A DNA stretch of 64,000 bases from Strigops habroptila. Its lineage: Eukaryota; Chordata; Aves; Psittaciformes; Psittacidae. The DNA is taken from contig NC_044288.2 in assembly GCF_004027225.2 (NCBI RefSeq), positions 21,648,744 to 21,712,743 of the forward strand, in the 5' to 3' direction. The position numbers and the translations under genes are program-made. Under the pieces are notes generated by a model. That model saw only the letters and a program-made list of their open reading frames with translations, was not told where the DNA came from and did not search any database. Shown piece after piece: positions 1-12,122 of the stretch; positions within the stretch are counted from its first letter, which is position 1; every line of letters starts with the position of its first letter.

Positions 1-2318
1 CTTTGTACACTGATTCCCTCAGGGCTACAGCAGAAAGGAGGAGGGTGAGACATGTCCCCCTCAGCTGCCAGCTGGACTGTAGCACAGCTAAACAGAGCTG
101 AAAGAAAGCAGGAGCCTCTACTCAATGCACTGCTTGTCCTCCTCCCTCTGCAAACCCTCCTCTGATGCTGCAGCCCCTTCTCCCCGCAGGGCCTTGCCCT
201 GATCCCAGGCTCTCTCACGGCCCCCAAACCCTCTCCTGAACCCCAGCCCGCAGCAGCAGCTCCTCGTTCCTCACCCTCCCACAGCACCCAGGATAACCCC
301 CTTCCCAAGACCCGGCAGGAACCCAGCAGACGGCTCCCGCCCTCCACCTCCGCTCCTCGCAGGTCCCAGATTCTCCCTCACGCCCGCACTGACACTCTCT
401 CATCTTTCTGAACCGGTGAATTTTCTCACATCCTCCCACCGTTTTCTTCCATAAATGCTTTATTCGGTTGCTTTATTTAACCCGGGCAGTCTGTAAGCAT
501 CTGCAACATCCTGTGAGGAGGAGGGTTGTGAAACTACAGCTTGGCATTTAAACCTGCCCCTCCCAGCTTCGGTCCTGTGGGAGAGACACCGACATCTCCA
601 GGTTATGATTTCATATGCCTCCCTCGTGTTCTTTTTATGAATTAAGCAGACCCAGTTACCCTTGCTGCCTCCCTCTGCTCTTTATCTAGCTTATGGTGTC
701 CCCCTTCAGGCAGGGGAACCAGAAATGCAGGCAGCACAATGCATATAAAACAAAAAAGGCTGCTGCTGCTGTTGCCTTTCCTTCCTCTTGCCCAGAGATT
801 TCTAGGTCTCAAAAGGAGCTTTTGGGTTTTAACTACTACAGAGCGCTTGGCTGACAGTGTCGCAGACCCCCACACCCCCCCTGTTTCACTCCCACTGGCA
901 ACAGTCAGCTTGGAGCATCTCCATGGAGTTATAAAGGAAAGGCACACAGGGCAAGACAACCCCTTCAAGATGCTCTAAGCCTCCAAAGCATCCAGGTGAG
1001 GCCCCTCTGCAGCTCTTCACAATTAGGCTTTTGTTTTTTTGCTACTGAAATAGTGCCAGAAATATTCCTACTATTCACAGTCTTCCTGATGTGTTTTGTT
1101 TCCTGCCTTTTAGCCGGTTAAATGAGGGGTTAGCAGTTGGATAGGAACCTCCCCTCTCATCCTGTGAGAGCTTAACTGCTTTAGGAGACTGCAAGAGACC
1201 CCTCTGGAAATCCAGGTGGGCTTTATCAAGTAGCTTCTCATGCCAGCAGCAGCAGGACAACAGGAAAACACTGGAGCTACTGAACATGAATAGTGTTTTG
1301 GGCAAAGAGTATTTATGGCTTGGCCAAAGGATCACTGGGCTGGAAACCCATGCCCAAATATGCTATTTTTGGTCATCCCCAGCAGATCTGATTTGAGATT
1401 GCAGTGGCTTTACAGATGACTGGCAAAACATTTCAGGAATACTTGGAAATTGCTGCCTCCTACACACAAGACACAGATTTTGGCCCTGGTATGATTGCAT
1501 CCACCAGCAAAGACTGCAACCTGCTCTGCTCCCCTGGCCCTGTTTGGAGTGATGACCATCATCATCTCTCCCACAGGCCAGGTAACTGCCTGGTAACACG
1601 TCTGCTCTGTGCGCCATGGCTTCATCGTCTCTGAGAAAGAAGAATCCCCTTGAAACCAGCCCAGCTCAACCCTTCCTCTCTTCCCTTTGGATGCCCAGGC
1701 CAGCAGCGACGGATTTGTGATTGATTTTCTGCCTTCACTTTGCTGCGCGGTGGGAAGCAGATGGCACACGCGTGACATCGGGGCAGCAGCAAAGGACACC
1801 AGTTGAGTCATTTCAACCACAAACAAATTCTGAATCATCTGGCTGAAGCTCAAGGGTAGGACAAGTGCTGAGCCAGACCAGAGGAAGACACGGAGCTATT
1901 GTGTCCGTGCCCTGCCGTGCTCCTCACGCCTTCCTCGATGAGCTGGCTGCGGCATCCCCTTTCACTGACCTCGCTCCCCCACAACGGGTCCTTTAAGCTA
2001 TTAAGCAGAAGCCCGGTGGCTTTCCCCATTCCTTTCCAGTCTAGGGATGGAGCTGCTCGTGTCTGAATAGAGCCAGCTGCTGGGCAGGACAGGAGTCAGA
2101 TCAGAGCTGACAAGGCTCACATGCTGAGCTCCTGTCTTCCTTGGCAGCCGTGACAGGAGATGGAGAAATGTCCTGACAACTGGTGATGGAGAAGAACAAT
2201 ACATTCCACTGGGAGAGCTCCTGTGGACTGCAAAGCATCAGACAGGAAAGTCATGGGGAGGAGGACTGAGAGAAGCACCAGCTCCAGCAGGATCCTCTGC
2301 AAACACATGCTCTCAGAC
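1..2318. other. Gene-less stretch
   Basis: Unique-looking DNA with no exon, repeat family or RNA gene that I can support. The minus strand at about 1850-1780 reads QMIQNLFVVEM, a weak echo of the formin motif, treated as chance. Confidence 0.5.
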
Positions 2319-2555
2319 CTGGTGTGGGTTAACCCCGGTGGGCAGCTCAGCCCCACACAGCTACTTGCTCCCTACCCCGCAGCAGGATGGGGTCAGAATC
2401 AGAAGGGTAAGGGTTGAGATAAAAGTGGTTTAATAGGGAAAGCAACAGCAAAACAATGAGGAATTCATTCACCACTTCGCATCAGCAGGAAGATGTTCAG
2501 CTGTTTAGTGGCTGGTGGTGTTTAGCTGCCTATAGGGTTAAACCACGAGAGGACC
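2319..2555. mobile_element. Avian endogenous-retrovirus LTR fossil (ERVL-like), partial
   Basis: A fragment typical of common avian LTRs as read from their reverse strand: GGTTAACCCC-GGTGGGCAGCTCAGCCCCACACAG at the start, then GTTGAGATAAAAGTGGTTTAATAGG and GGAATTCATTCACCACTT. The same end motif recurs inverted at about 2515-2552. It is broken, short, and old by its divergence from remembered copies. Family placement is from memory. Confidence 0.5.
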
Positions 2556-3861
2556 ACATGGGTACTGCACTGAACTGAAATCACTTCCTGAAAAGAGCAA
2601 AGAAGGGGAAGATCCAGGGGGCAGGCGAAGGGAATCCCACGGTGACAGGGAGAGTTCAGGCTCAAGTGGCTGGTACCCCCCCTCCCAGCTCCTACCTCCG
2701 GAACCCTCTTGGCCATTTCCTCCTGTAGGCAGTGAGTCAGGGCCCCTGTTTTTGCAGGTGTGGGAAGGGAAATCCTCCCCCTCCAAGGAAGCTGAGTCTG
2801 AACCAGCTGCAAAGGCAGTGAGTGCTCCCTCCTGCCCGGGGTTTTGATTACAGCAAGAGAGCTTCCTGCCCTCAGAGCACACAGTGCTCCTCTGGGAAAG
2901 GGCCAGAGGGGTGAAACCAAGTCGGGGAGATGTCAGTGGGACACAGGGCATGCTGTCACTGACAGCCGAGGCTGTGTATGGGAGCGCATGTTGTGCCATG
3001 TCACAGGTACCTACAGGATTTGGGCTGCTGCCGCCCACAGCCATCACTGATGGAGGACCACAAGTACCCTGCACAGCACCAAGACACATCTGCCATACAG
3101 ACACCAAGGTGGCCAGGGTCTGGGGGGGCAGCAAGGCTACACTAACCATGCATTAGCCTTGGACCTTGCTGAGGCCGAGAGGAAGATCAGCCCCGTTACT
3201 TTACATCCCTGCCCTTTTCTGCATGTAAAAGATGAGCAAACATCCCACTGCTACTGTAGGCTGCTGAAACTGAGCTGGAGATTTGTCTCCGTGCTTCTCC
3301 TGACCCTCCTCTGTATATTTGAGACAGAAATGTTGTAGCTTTGTCTTTTCTACATCTCTGCTCTGGTTTTCTCTTTCCAAAAGCTTGGCTGAGAGATCTT
3401 CTTACCCCACTCTTCTGGTCTGGTCACCGGCTTGCAGCCACTTCTGTGGCACTGATCTAACACCACACGTCCCCACTCCCAGTTTGGGTACTGTTTTGAT
3501 CTGTTTTTCACCCTGAGCACATCATATCCCCCCTACCCAGAACCTCCTATAGAGCAGCCATTTTCAGCAGCACATAAGATGCTTTAACATCTCTTCACTG
3601 TGTCATTTGTGAACCCACTTCCAAGCTGCCTCCTTTTCCAAACCTTCTTGATCTTTCTTCTTTCTGCCCCTAACACAGCACAAGCCCCTTCTCTCTCTTT
3701 CCCTGTACTGCTGGCAGTGGGGGTGTGTGGGGGGAGTATCTCCGTATATCTCACTACCACCTCAACTCTTTCCATCTCTGCAAGTCTCTCTGGTCCTGTC
3801 TTAACCACATTCATGCACGTAAAAGGTACAATTCTGCTTTCTCAGCCCAAAATAAAACTTT

Positions 3862-4141
3862 TTAGTGGGGCCTGTTGTGATAGGACAAGGGGTCGTGGTT
3901 TTAAATTGAAAGAGGGTAGGTTCAGAACAGATAGAAGAAAGAGATCTTCTATGCTGAGGATGGTGAGACACTGGCACAGGTTGCCCAAAGAGGTGATAAA
4001 TGCCTCATCCCTGCAAATATTCAAAGTCAGGTTGGAGAGGGCTCTGAGCACCCTGAGCTAGTTGATGTCCCTGCTCACTGCAGGGGGGTTGGACTAGGTG
4101 ACCTTTAAAGGTCCCTTCTAACCCAAACAGTGTATGATTTT
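3862..4141 (+). mobile_element. CR1 LINE 3' fragment (older copy)
   Basis: Sense CR1 3' end with coding remnant CCDRTRGRGFKLKEGRFRTD and LPKEVINASSLQIFKVRLE, then the GGGGGTTGGACTAGGTGACC tail. Divergent, so comparatively old. Confidence 0.85.
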
Positions 4142-4789
4142 AAGATAAAGTCTGCTGTCCTGGTCTGCATCACTGGGCAGGAGAACAGACAACGGCAGGC
4201 GGGAGTGTGCAGTGAAAGATGCTGTGTAAGCCACCAGGAATGGAAGGGTGGAGAAGCTATTTTGGATGTAGATTAAAAGGATGTAACGTCAGCGACTGCA
4301 GCAATACCAGCTGGGTATGTGAACCATGCCATGGTTTCCTTGACAGCTGCAAGGAAGGAACAAACATGAAGTAGTAAAAGTAGGCACCATTTTTTTTCCT
4401 TCCCTTCCCAGCCCTGGAGCTCCCTGTGGGAAGAAGCACAGAGCAGGGGAGCAGCACCTACCCTGCCATGCTGCCCTGCTCTGGTGGGACAGGCTGCTGG
4501 ACCACAAAGCTCCTGTAAAACATCCATCACTCCGGCCCCATTAGCCACTGGCAAAGAAAACACAGGACCCTGTGACACTGATGTGGCAGGAAGAGGGAAC
4601 AGAGCCCAGCGTCTGGCCTCCTTCTTGGTGCCTTTGTGAGCAACAGCCTCACTCACCCCCTACTCTGCTATGGAAAATAGCATCTTTTGTCTCTTGTATC
4701 AGGGAAAGAGACAGTATATATTCAACATCCTGTCTACCATGTCTCTCAGGTATGGAGTAAAGCCCGGTAGCTTTTGACTCTGTATACAG

Positions 4790-4935
4790 ACTCACAGAAT
4801 GGTTTGTGTTGGAAGGGACATCAAAGCTCATCCAGTTCCAACCCCCTGCCACGGGCAGGGACACCTTCCACTAGAGCAGGTTGCTCCAAGCCCCTGTGTC
4901 CAACCTGGCCTTGAACACTGCCAGGGATGGGGCAT
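4790..4935 (-). mobile_element. CR1 LINE 3' fragment, short
   Basis: Antisense CR1 3' end: AGAATGGTTTGTGTTGGAAG, CCCCCTGCCACGGGCAGGGA and CTTGAACACTGCCAGGGATG. It stops abruptly at the 5' side of the element. Confidence 0.85.
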
Positions 4936-7900
4936 ATGCTTCGAGGGAATGTTTTCATGCCCCATGGGTCTGTGGAGGCTGGGAAAGCATCCACACACAT
5001 TCCCCCCCCGGATGGGAGGGAATGGATTAGGACCCAGACTGCCTGGCAACACCTTCCTGCTGGGGAGGAGGGAGCAGGGACAGCTCCTCTGGGATCCTTG
5101 GGTATGTTGTCTAAAACCTTTCATTTCCTCAGAGATCCCAGCTGTTGGGTTATTTGCTGCCGATGGAGGAGGCCTTTCCAGCTGCTCCGCTGATGTCTCC
5201 CTGGGGTCTTCTCCCTCTCTGCTTGGCTCAGTTGTCTCCTTGTGCCTCTCCAATGAGCATCCCGGGTTGCTAATGCCACCCTGCCCTCTAATCTCCCTGT
5301 CACTCTCGTGATGGTGCTCAGGCCACTAAGGCGATTAGCCTGGCCTCAGCTGCCGGCCTGCCCTAGCGACAGGGGTGTCACCCCTCGGGGAGCCATGAGC
5401 AGGGGTGGCCCATGCCCTGCCACCACCCCGGTGGCAGCGCAGCTCTGGTGCCCTCTCCTGTCCAGCCACACACCCAGAGGAGGTCCCCAAGCTGCAGCCT
5501 ATGAGATGTGCTGAGAGCAGGCACTGGTAGGACATTTCCCTGCACCCGTCCTTGCCTGTGGCTCCCTCTTATTAGCAGGGAGAACTAAGCTTGAGAACAA
5601 GAGGGCTAGGACATGGAGGCAGAAGATGCACCCAGCCTTGTGCTCCAGCATCACAGGAGCAGGTTTAAAAAGCCATTAAACCACCAGACATAAATAAAGC
5701 AGCTGCCTCTGCAAAGCCAGCCGGAGGCTGTGAGCTCCAGATCCACATCACTTACCACCAGCCTTGCAGCACATCCTGCCCTTGCCATCAGCACGGCACC
5801 GAGGCGGTTAACGCCGAGCGCACGGGGCTCTGCAGATCTCTGTTTCCGTGACAACAGCTCCCGATGAGACCCAGAGCTGTAAAATCCCATTAAACATCTG
5901 TGAGAGGCTGCCTGTGCTGCCTGCCACCCCCCCATTGCCCATGCCAGCAGCACCCAGCACCCCAGAAACACGGCGGAGGGGAGCAGGGCAGCACCAGCAT
6001 GCGGGGGGGGGGGAAGTCTGGGGCATGAAACGTGGCTATCAGACCTGGCTTTTGGGCTAGTGAAGGGAGGCTGTAAGGACAGAGGGGGCAGGTATACACC
6101 CCACAAGTCACTGGAACCTTGGGGGCTCCTAGGGGTGACACAAGACCCCTCACTGTGACTTTGGCTGGCAGAGATGCTCCTCTCGCAACAAACCAGTCCA
6201 CATTCACCTGTGGGGGCTCTCAATGCCTTGAGGGCAGGTTTGAGTGACAGCAGTAAGCACTGGCATCTATTAGGGCTTTCTAGTTCCTTACACTTACCCA
6301 CCCGCTTGTGCCAAGGCCAAGTAGAGGGTCTGGGTGGCTGTGAAGGGTCCATATGGGTGAAACAGCTCAATTACCCAACGGGGACTTCAGACTGAGCTCA
6401 GCCCAAGCTAGACAATGGGACTGGAAGGCTGAGGGAGGATGCTGTGAAACAGGGATAATTGGGGTCCCTGCCGAGCCTCTGGGCTTCAGCTACACTCCCC
6501 CCGCCCCAGCTTTAGCATACTCAAGGACTTCTAAGCACCCTTTCTACTTTACCTGATTGGAGAAGTTTGGGCTTCTCCTTCTCCATGCTTTCACCACTTC
6601 CTGCAATAAGAAAATGCATCAGAAGAAGGTGAGTAGGAAGTTAGGGAGGTGATTTAAGGTGATGCTGCTGATGGCAGAGCTCAGCCGACGCATTCCTGCT
6701 GTGGGTGAGAAAAGCAGTGCTAAGTTTAGTCTGGTATCACACAAAGGCGTCTCTGGGTACTGGGCAAACAGGGCTCTGGCACTCAAAAGATCCTAAGGAG
6801 TTACTACTCCTTGTAGGGAAAGTGGTCCGGGGAGGGGGAAAAGGGCACCATTGCTCAAAGGGAAGCTCAAACAACAGCACAGGCACAACCCATTCCCTGT
6901 GCCTGCTGCTGGGGCTCAGTGATGTTAGGTGACAGAACATGGACACACAGTGTCCAGGCTTATTACAATACAGCTTATTATACAATATATCATAATATAT
7001 AAGCCATATATATACATAGCAATACATAAGCCTCCTTATACGATAAGGTTCCTGCATCTGAAGCTGGCTGCAGGACTGCTCAGCCACAGACATTTATCTG
7101 CTGGGGCTTCCCTTGAGCTGTACCCCAGGTTGCTCCCCTGCACTCCCGGGTTCAGAGGTGCAGCTTTTCCTTCTGTTTGCAAGAGCTGCCAAGTCACTTG
7201 TATCCTGGGAAGAGCGCCTTTCCTCTGCTTGCGGAAGGATGGGGCAGGAAGCAAGCAGGGAGCAATCAGTGCCTTCTTCGTCCCCCCCATCATCTAACTC
7301 CATCACCGGGAAAACAGTCACAGGGACTCGCAGCAGCAGCCCTGGAAACTCTGGCATCTGCAGGAGCCAAGGGAATCCAAAGGGGCCATGGATGAAAGCT
7401 GACACAAAGAAAATACTCTTTTAGAGCTACAATTGCTGGCACAGCTGCTGGCCAGACCCCCTTCCACAAACTGAAACATGCCAGCAAGGGGATGGAAATC
7501 ATTAACTTGTTCGTTTGTGTGATTTAACCATTTCCACCCTCCTGTCCCTTGAATAAGCTCAGATTTCTTTAGATTTCCAGTACCCCAATACAGCAGCACC
7601 TGGGGTCCCCCAGAACAGCAGGCAGGGTTTGAGAGAACCACTAATGGAGAAGACAGGGCTCCCTCTCCCATCCTCCTCAGGCTTTTCTGCAGGAGATGAT
7701 GTCCAGGAAAGAAGCCAAACAGCACCCAGGAGGAACCCAGAGCAGTTTGATGCTCCTTTCAAAGCACAGAGGCTCAGAAAGCCCACAGCCTCAGAAGGGA
7801 ATGAGGGGGAATAAGCCCAAGTCTTGCAAAGAAAGAGGATGGCTGAAAACAACAGGGTGATCTAGGAACAATGCTGAGGCAGGGTGGGCACCTCTCTAGA

Positions 7901-9049
7901 GGAGCAGGGACAGAGACTGCTAGACATGGAACATGCATTTAGTGGGCTGGCTAGTTCTGCTGTGGCAAGCCGAACCCTTGGGCTTCCCGGGCTGAGCTCT
8001 AGGGACAGTGTGGGTCTGCAGCCTTATCTGTGCGTGCACTGGATCAGGACCACCTTGTCAGAGGCAGCAAAGCGGCAGGAGGGAGGGAGGGAGGAACGCG
8101 AGAGCTTGCAAAGCATCTCGCTGCGGGAGTTCAAGCTGCCAGGAGGAGGGGATGCGTTTCAGGAAACACAAAGAGGCAGGAAATCAAGGGAGAGGGACAG
8201 TAATTGAGTCCATATGTTGGAAGCAAAGAATGCATCTGGTAACAGGGAGCAGACTAAGGGAGAAAGCCCACGCTGTGGGGACAGTCACAGAGTCGCGTTA
8301 ACCTCCTGAGCCAAGCAGAAGGTTGAATTCGGACTAACCACAACTGCTGAGACAGGTCACTTGCCACTTGTGTGGCCTTTCAGGTCTGTGCCTGTAGTAG
8401 CCACACATTCACATCCTAATGTAATGGGTAATGCTGCAAAAAGGAGAAGGAAATTGCTAGTTTATTACAAAACAACAAGGTTAGATCTACATCCCTGAGC
8501 ATGTATGGAGCTAGGAAGGAAAGTGGAACACAGTAACGTCAGAATATGGTTTTGCTCTTCATCGGGTAGTGATAGGAGGGACGGATGTCAGGTCCGCCCT
8601 GCTCCCAGGAAGCAGTACAGCTTTGGTGCAGGAGTACCTGCTGTAGGATTCCCTCACCCAGAGGTGAGGGCACAGGCAGGGTGAGGAAAGAGGAACCTGA
8701 GACTGCACAGTCACTGCAAGATTATCCCACAGAGGCTGCCCTGCCGGTTGAGGTACTCCCAGGTTCAGGCTACAGCGCTGGGAAAGCTCCTAAGCCTGTT
8801 TATGGCCTCCCCATCCCCCCTTTTAAAACACATTTGCAAAGAAATCTGAAACGTGTGTGGTTGGAACAGAGGAGCTAATGCCAGACTGCTGCAGAACAGG
8901 CTGGGAGCGGGGAGAAGGGCTCTGGTGATAATGCTCACCCGGCTTCCTGAGAAAACAATGGAGGAGAAAAGCACAGGACGAAGCACTGAAAGGCCATACA
9001 GGATTTTGGTGTGCCATGTAAACGGCTGCATTTTATATAGGGCTGACAA
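4936..9049. other. Gene-less stretch
   Basis: No supported gene. It holds G-runs at 6.0 kb, the AT-rich repeat at 7.0 kb and otherwise unremarkable DNA. Open frames up to 239 codons (minus, 5651-6370) have no recognisable domain or splice support. Confidence 0.5.
6955..7045. repeat. AT-rich simple repeat with dyad symmetry
   Basis: ATTATACAATATATCATAAT and ATAAGCCATATATATACATA, an alternating A/T tract with several overlapping palindromes. Confidence 0.7.
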
Positions 9050-9265
9050 GAAAGCTGGAGAGAGGGTTTTGACAAGGGCAGGTAGGGACAGGACACCACC
9101 CTCACATGGAAGAACTGCCTCAGAGCTCATCTCAGTCTCCCCTCTGTCAGGTTAAAGCCATTCCCCCTTGCCCTGTCCCTACAGGCCTTTGTCCAAAGCC
9201 CCTTTCCAGGTTTCTTGTAGCCTCATTAGGTATTGGAAGCTGCTCTAAGGTCTCCCCAGAATGCA
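9050..9265. mobile_element. CR1 fold-back: sense fragment abutting antisense fragment
   Basis: Positions 9053-9098 read as sense CR1 (GGAGAGAGGGTTTTGACAAG, GGTAGGGACAGGACA). From about 9100 to 9265 the same element region follows in reverse (CCTTGCCCTGTCCCTACAGG, TCCAAAGCCCCTTTCCAGG, GCTGCTCTAAGGTCTCCCC). The two arms share about 40 bp. Confidence 0.75.
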
Positions 9266-10020
9266 GTCAGGTAACTCACTTTTAAGCAACAACTGAACAG
9301 AGCAACAATTCCTTTGTCCAAAGCTGTCAAGGAGGCTCAGGATGACAGAGATGCTCTGCTGATGGCAAACAGCATCCCTGCAGCACTGCAAGATCCCCCC
9401 CAGCTGTCGAGGAACCCTCCGTGGTCCACACCATGACAGAAATGCCTTTTCCATATGATGAACCCTTCTACTCAGCCTCCAAGCTTTGCTGAGGCCCGTG
9501 AATCCCTTTTCCACAGCTTATATCCACTTGGAAACACTTTTCTTTCTAAAAACAAAAGGATGTTGTAATTTTTTCCCCCCAGATTCATCACTCTCATCTG
9601 TGTCAGCTGGGAAGTTCAGGAGATCACACTGCACATTCAAGATCTGTCCTTTGGTCACGTTGAAGCTTTCCTACATGTTCTCAGCAGACACACACAAAAA
9701 AGGAAGAAAAATAGAGAAGGGCATTCCTAAAATATTTGCTTCCAGCAGGAGCAGTTTCTACCCTGCAACTGTCCTTGGGGCGCCAGATGTCCCCCTGAAA
9801 ATCCCCTTGGTCTCACTGCCAGGAATGTGGCTCATCCCCCTTTTAGATCCATTGAATCACCCACACACACCGAAAATTAACTGTTCAGGCAATACCCCAG
9901 TGCTACCCCAGCAGCAGACCAACCAGGAAATACGGTCTTTCCTGCTCCCGGGTGGTGTGTGTGCTCATAGCAAGGGCAAACCTTGCTCACACATACCCTC
10001 ATGTGCATTTCACAGGCAGA

Positions 10021-10326
10021 TCATAGAATCCCAGACTGGTTTGTGTTGGAAAGGACATTAAAGCTCATCCTGTTCCAACCCCCTGCCACGGGCAGGGACA
10101 CCTTCCACTAGAGCAGGTTGCTCCAAGCCCCTGTGTCCAACCTGGCCTTGAACACTGCCAGGGATGGGGCAGCCACAGCTTCTCTGGGCACCCTGTGCCA
10201 GTGCCTCAGCACCCTCACAGGGAAGAGCTTCTGCCTAAGAGCTCATCTCAATCTCCCCTCTGGCAGGTTAAAGCCATTCCCCTTGTCCTGTCCCTACAGG
10301 CCCTTGTCCAAAGCCCCTCTGGACCT
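10021..10326 (-). mobile_element. CR1 LINE 3' fragment
   Basis: Antisense CR1 3' end of about 300 bp, well preserved, running from AGAATCCCAGACTGGTTTG to the GGGACAAGG-containing coding remnant. Nearly identical in type to the copies at 11.9, 30.8, 32.3 and 33.7 kb, so from one fairly young subfamily. Confidence 0.9.
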
Positions 10327-11893
10327 GTTGTTAAAAGCTGCTTAAAGACTGACAGCCCCAGAGTAAGGTGCAGAGACACAGTGAAGTGACCTGCCCAGCT
10401 CTAGTGCAGCACAGCGGCATTGGCTCAGGAGCCTGGGACAAGGGATGAGACAGTTATACTGGCGATTTGACAGTATGTTAGAAGGAGGCTTGTTAGCTGA
10501 ATGTAAATACCAGACCAGGTAAGAGAAGACCAGAGCACCGGGGGGGGCAGCAGGGAGCTGTCATCCTCTACCCAAGGAACGGATACATCTGCAGTCCGCA
10601 TCCTGCTCCTGCCTCCTGCTTTCCTTCCTCCCTGGACACTGACTCAGCACCACCAGCCTTTTATCACAGGACAAAACAATGAGTATCCTTCCTTCCAGGC
10701 ATCACATCCGCCTGTTTCATCAATGTTTCTTTCCTTCGGCACCCTGCACAGGACAGCACAGCCACAGCTCTGATAGGAAAAAGGCTTCCTCTATAACACC
10801 ACAAATAAGGCATCTTTGGGATGCAGCCTCAGGCTTTGCAGCCAATGACACAGCAAGGAGCCAAAACCATCCTTGCTCAGAGCAGCCAAGATCCAAACCC
10901 ATGTTCCCCAGCCACAGCAAACATCTCACCTCCACTGGGATCACCTCTGATCCCAGGATTTTTGTTTTGGAGCTGGTCATGGGAAAAACTGGTCAGGAAG
11001 ACAGGACCATATGGGAGGCATTGGAAGCCCAGCCAGGAGGTATTCCCGGGTGCTGGAAATCCTTTGGGTGTACCTTCTTAGCCACGCACATGCAGGTGGC
11101 TGGGAAATAAACTCAGAGAATGCCAACCAGTTCCTTAAGCCACCCACATTAAAGCACTCACCTTGCAGAGAGCCGATTGCTCTGGTTCTGCTCCAGAGTC
11201 CCCAGGCTGTCCCAGAGCTACCACCCCCCAGAGACCCACATGTTAGGTCAGGCTTTGAGCTGCAGAGATGGAGCCCAGACACTGTACGATGCCCAGGCAC
11301 ACTCTGCCAAGCAAAACCGTGATAAATTCAGTCTTACTGCCAGAGGCAGCAGATAGGTGAGTAGGTGCAGGATGTGTGCAGGCACTAGAGTTGGCAGGCA
11401 GCAGTAGTTGTCTTTGCCATCAACAGCTCCTGCTTGGAAGATGGACTGCAGAAAGCACTGAAGTGATGCCTGCAGTCCCACAGGCTTCAGACCCATCAAG
11501 CACTTATTTCCTGCTGACCTGAGCCAGAGTCCAAAACAGCAACAAGCACAGAAATCAGGAGGAGGATAAGGCAGAAAGATGCGCTTAAACAGAGATAAAA
11601 AGATGCTTCCCAAGATGAGCATCGACTGACTGAGTCTCAAGGGGCTGTCACCGAGCATGTCCATGCCACAGCGTCCTGCAGCAGCACAGGCACGTCTCTG
11701 AAGCTGCCCACTAGGCAGGACCTTCTGCTTTTTGGACATGACTGAATAGAAGCAGTCACTGAAAAATGATTGCTCGTTGCTTGTGCTGCTTCCCAACTTG
11801 TTATGGCAACCAGAGCTATTTTCTGAACAGGTGGGTTCTGTCACCAGAGCACATTCAGATCTCATCCTCAGGCAAGCTCTTGGGAAGGAGAAT

Positions 11894-12122
11894 CAGACTG
11901 GTTTGTGTTGGAAGGGACCTTAAAGCTCATCCAGTTTCAACGCCCTGCCACGGGCAGGGACACCTTCCACTAGAGCAGGTTGCTCCAAGCCCCTGTGTCC
12001 AGCCTGGCCTTGAACACTGCCAGGGATGGGGCAGCCACAGCTTCTCTGGGCACCCTGTGCCAGCGCCTCAGCACCCTCACAGGGAAGAACTTCTGCCTGA
12101 GAGCTCATCTCAATCTATCCTC
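11894..12122 (-). mobile_element. CR1 LINE 3' fragment
   Basis: Antisense CR1 3' end, same subfamily as the copy at 10.0 kb, cut off at about 12122 where unrelated sequence begins. Confidence 0.9.

Noticed and set aside
1410-1853. Minus-strand MIQNL near FSQ, echoing formin SMIQNL.
   Set aside because: Only five residues match, with no acceptor at the right place and no continuation of the FH2 pattern.
5651-6370. A 239-codon minus-strand open frame.
   Set aside because: No domain, no start or splice context and a G-run within; it looks like chance in GC-rich DNA.
10118-10345. Repeated open frames with similar peptides (APVSNLALNTARDGAATASL) at several sites.
   Set aside because: They are antisense translations of CR1 3' ends, not a gene family.
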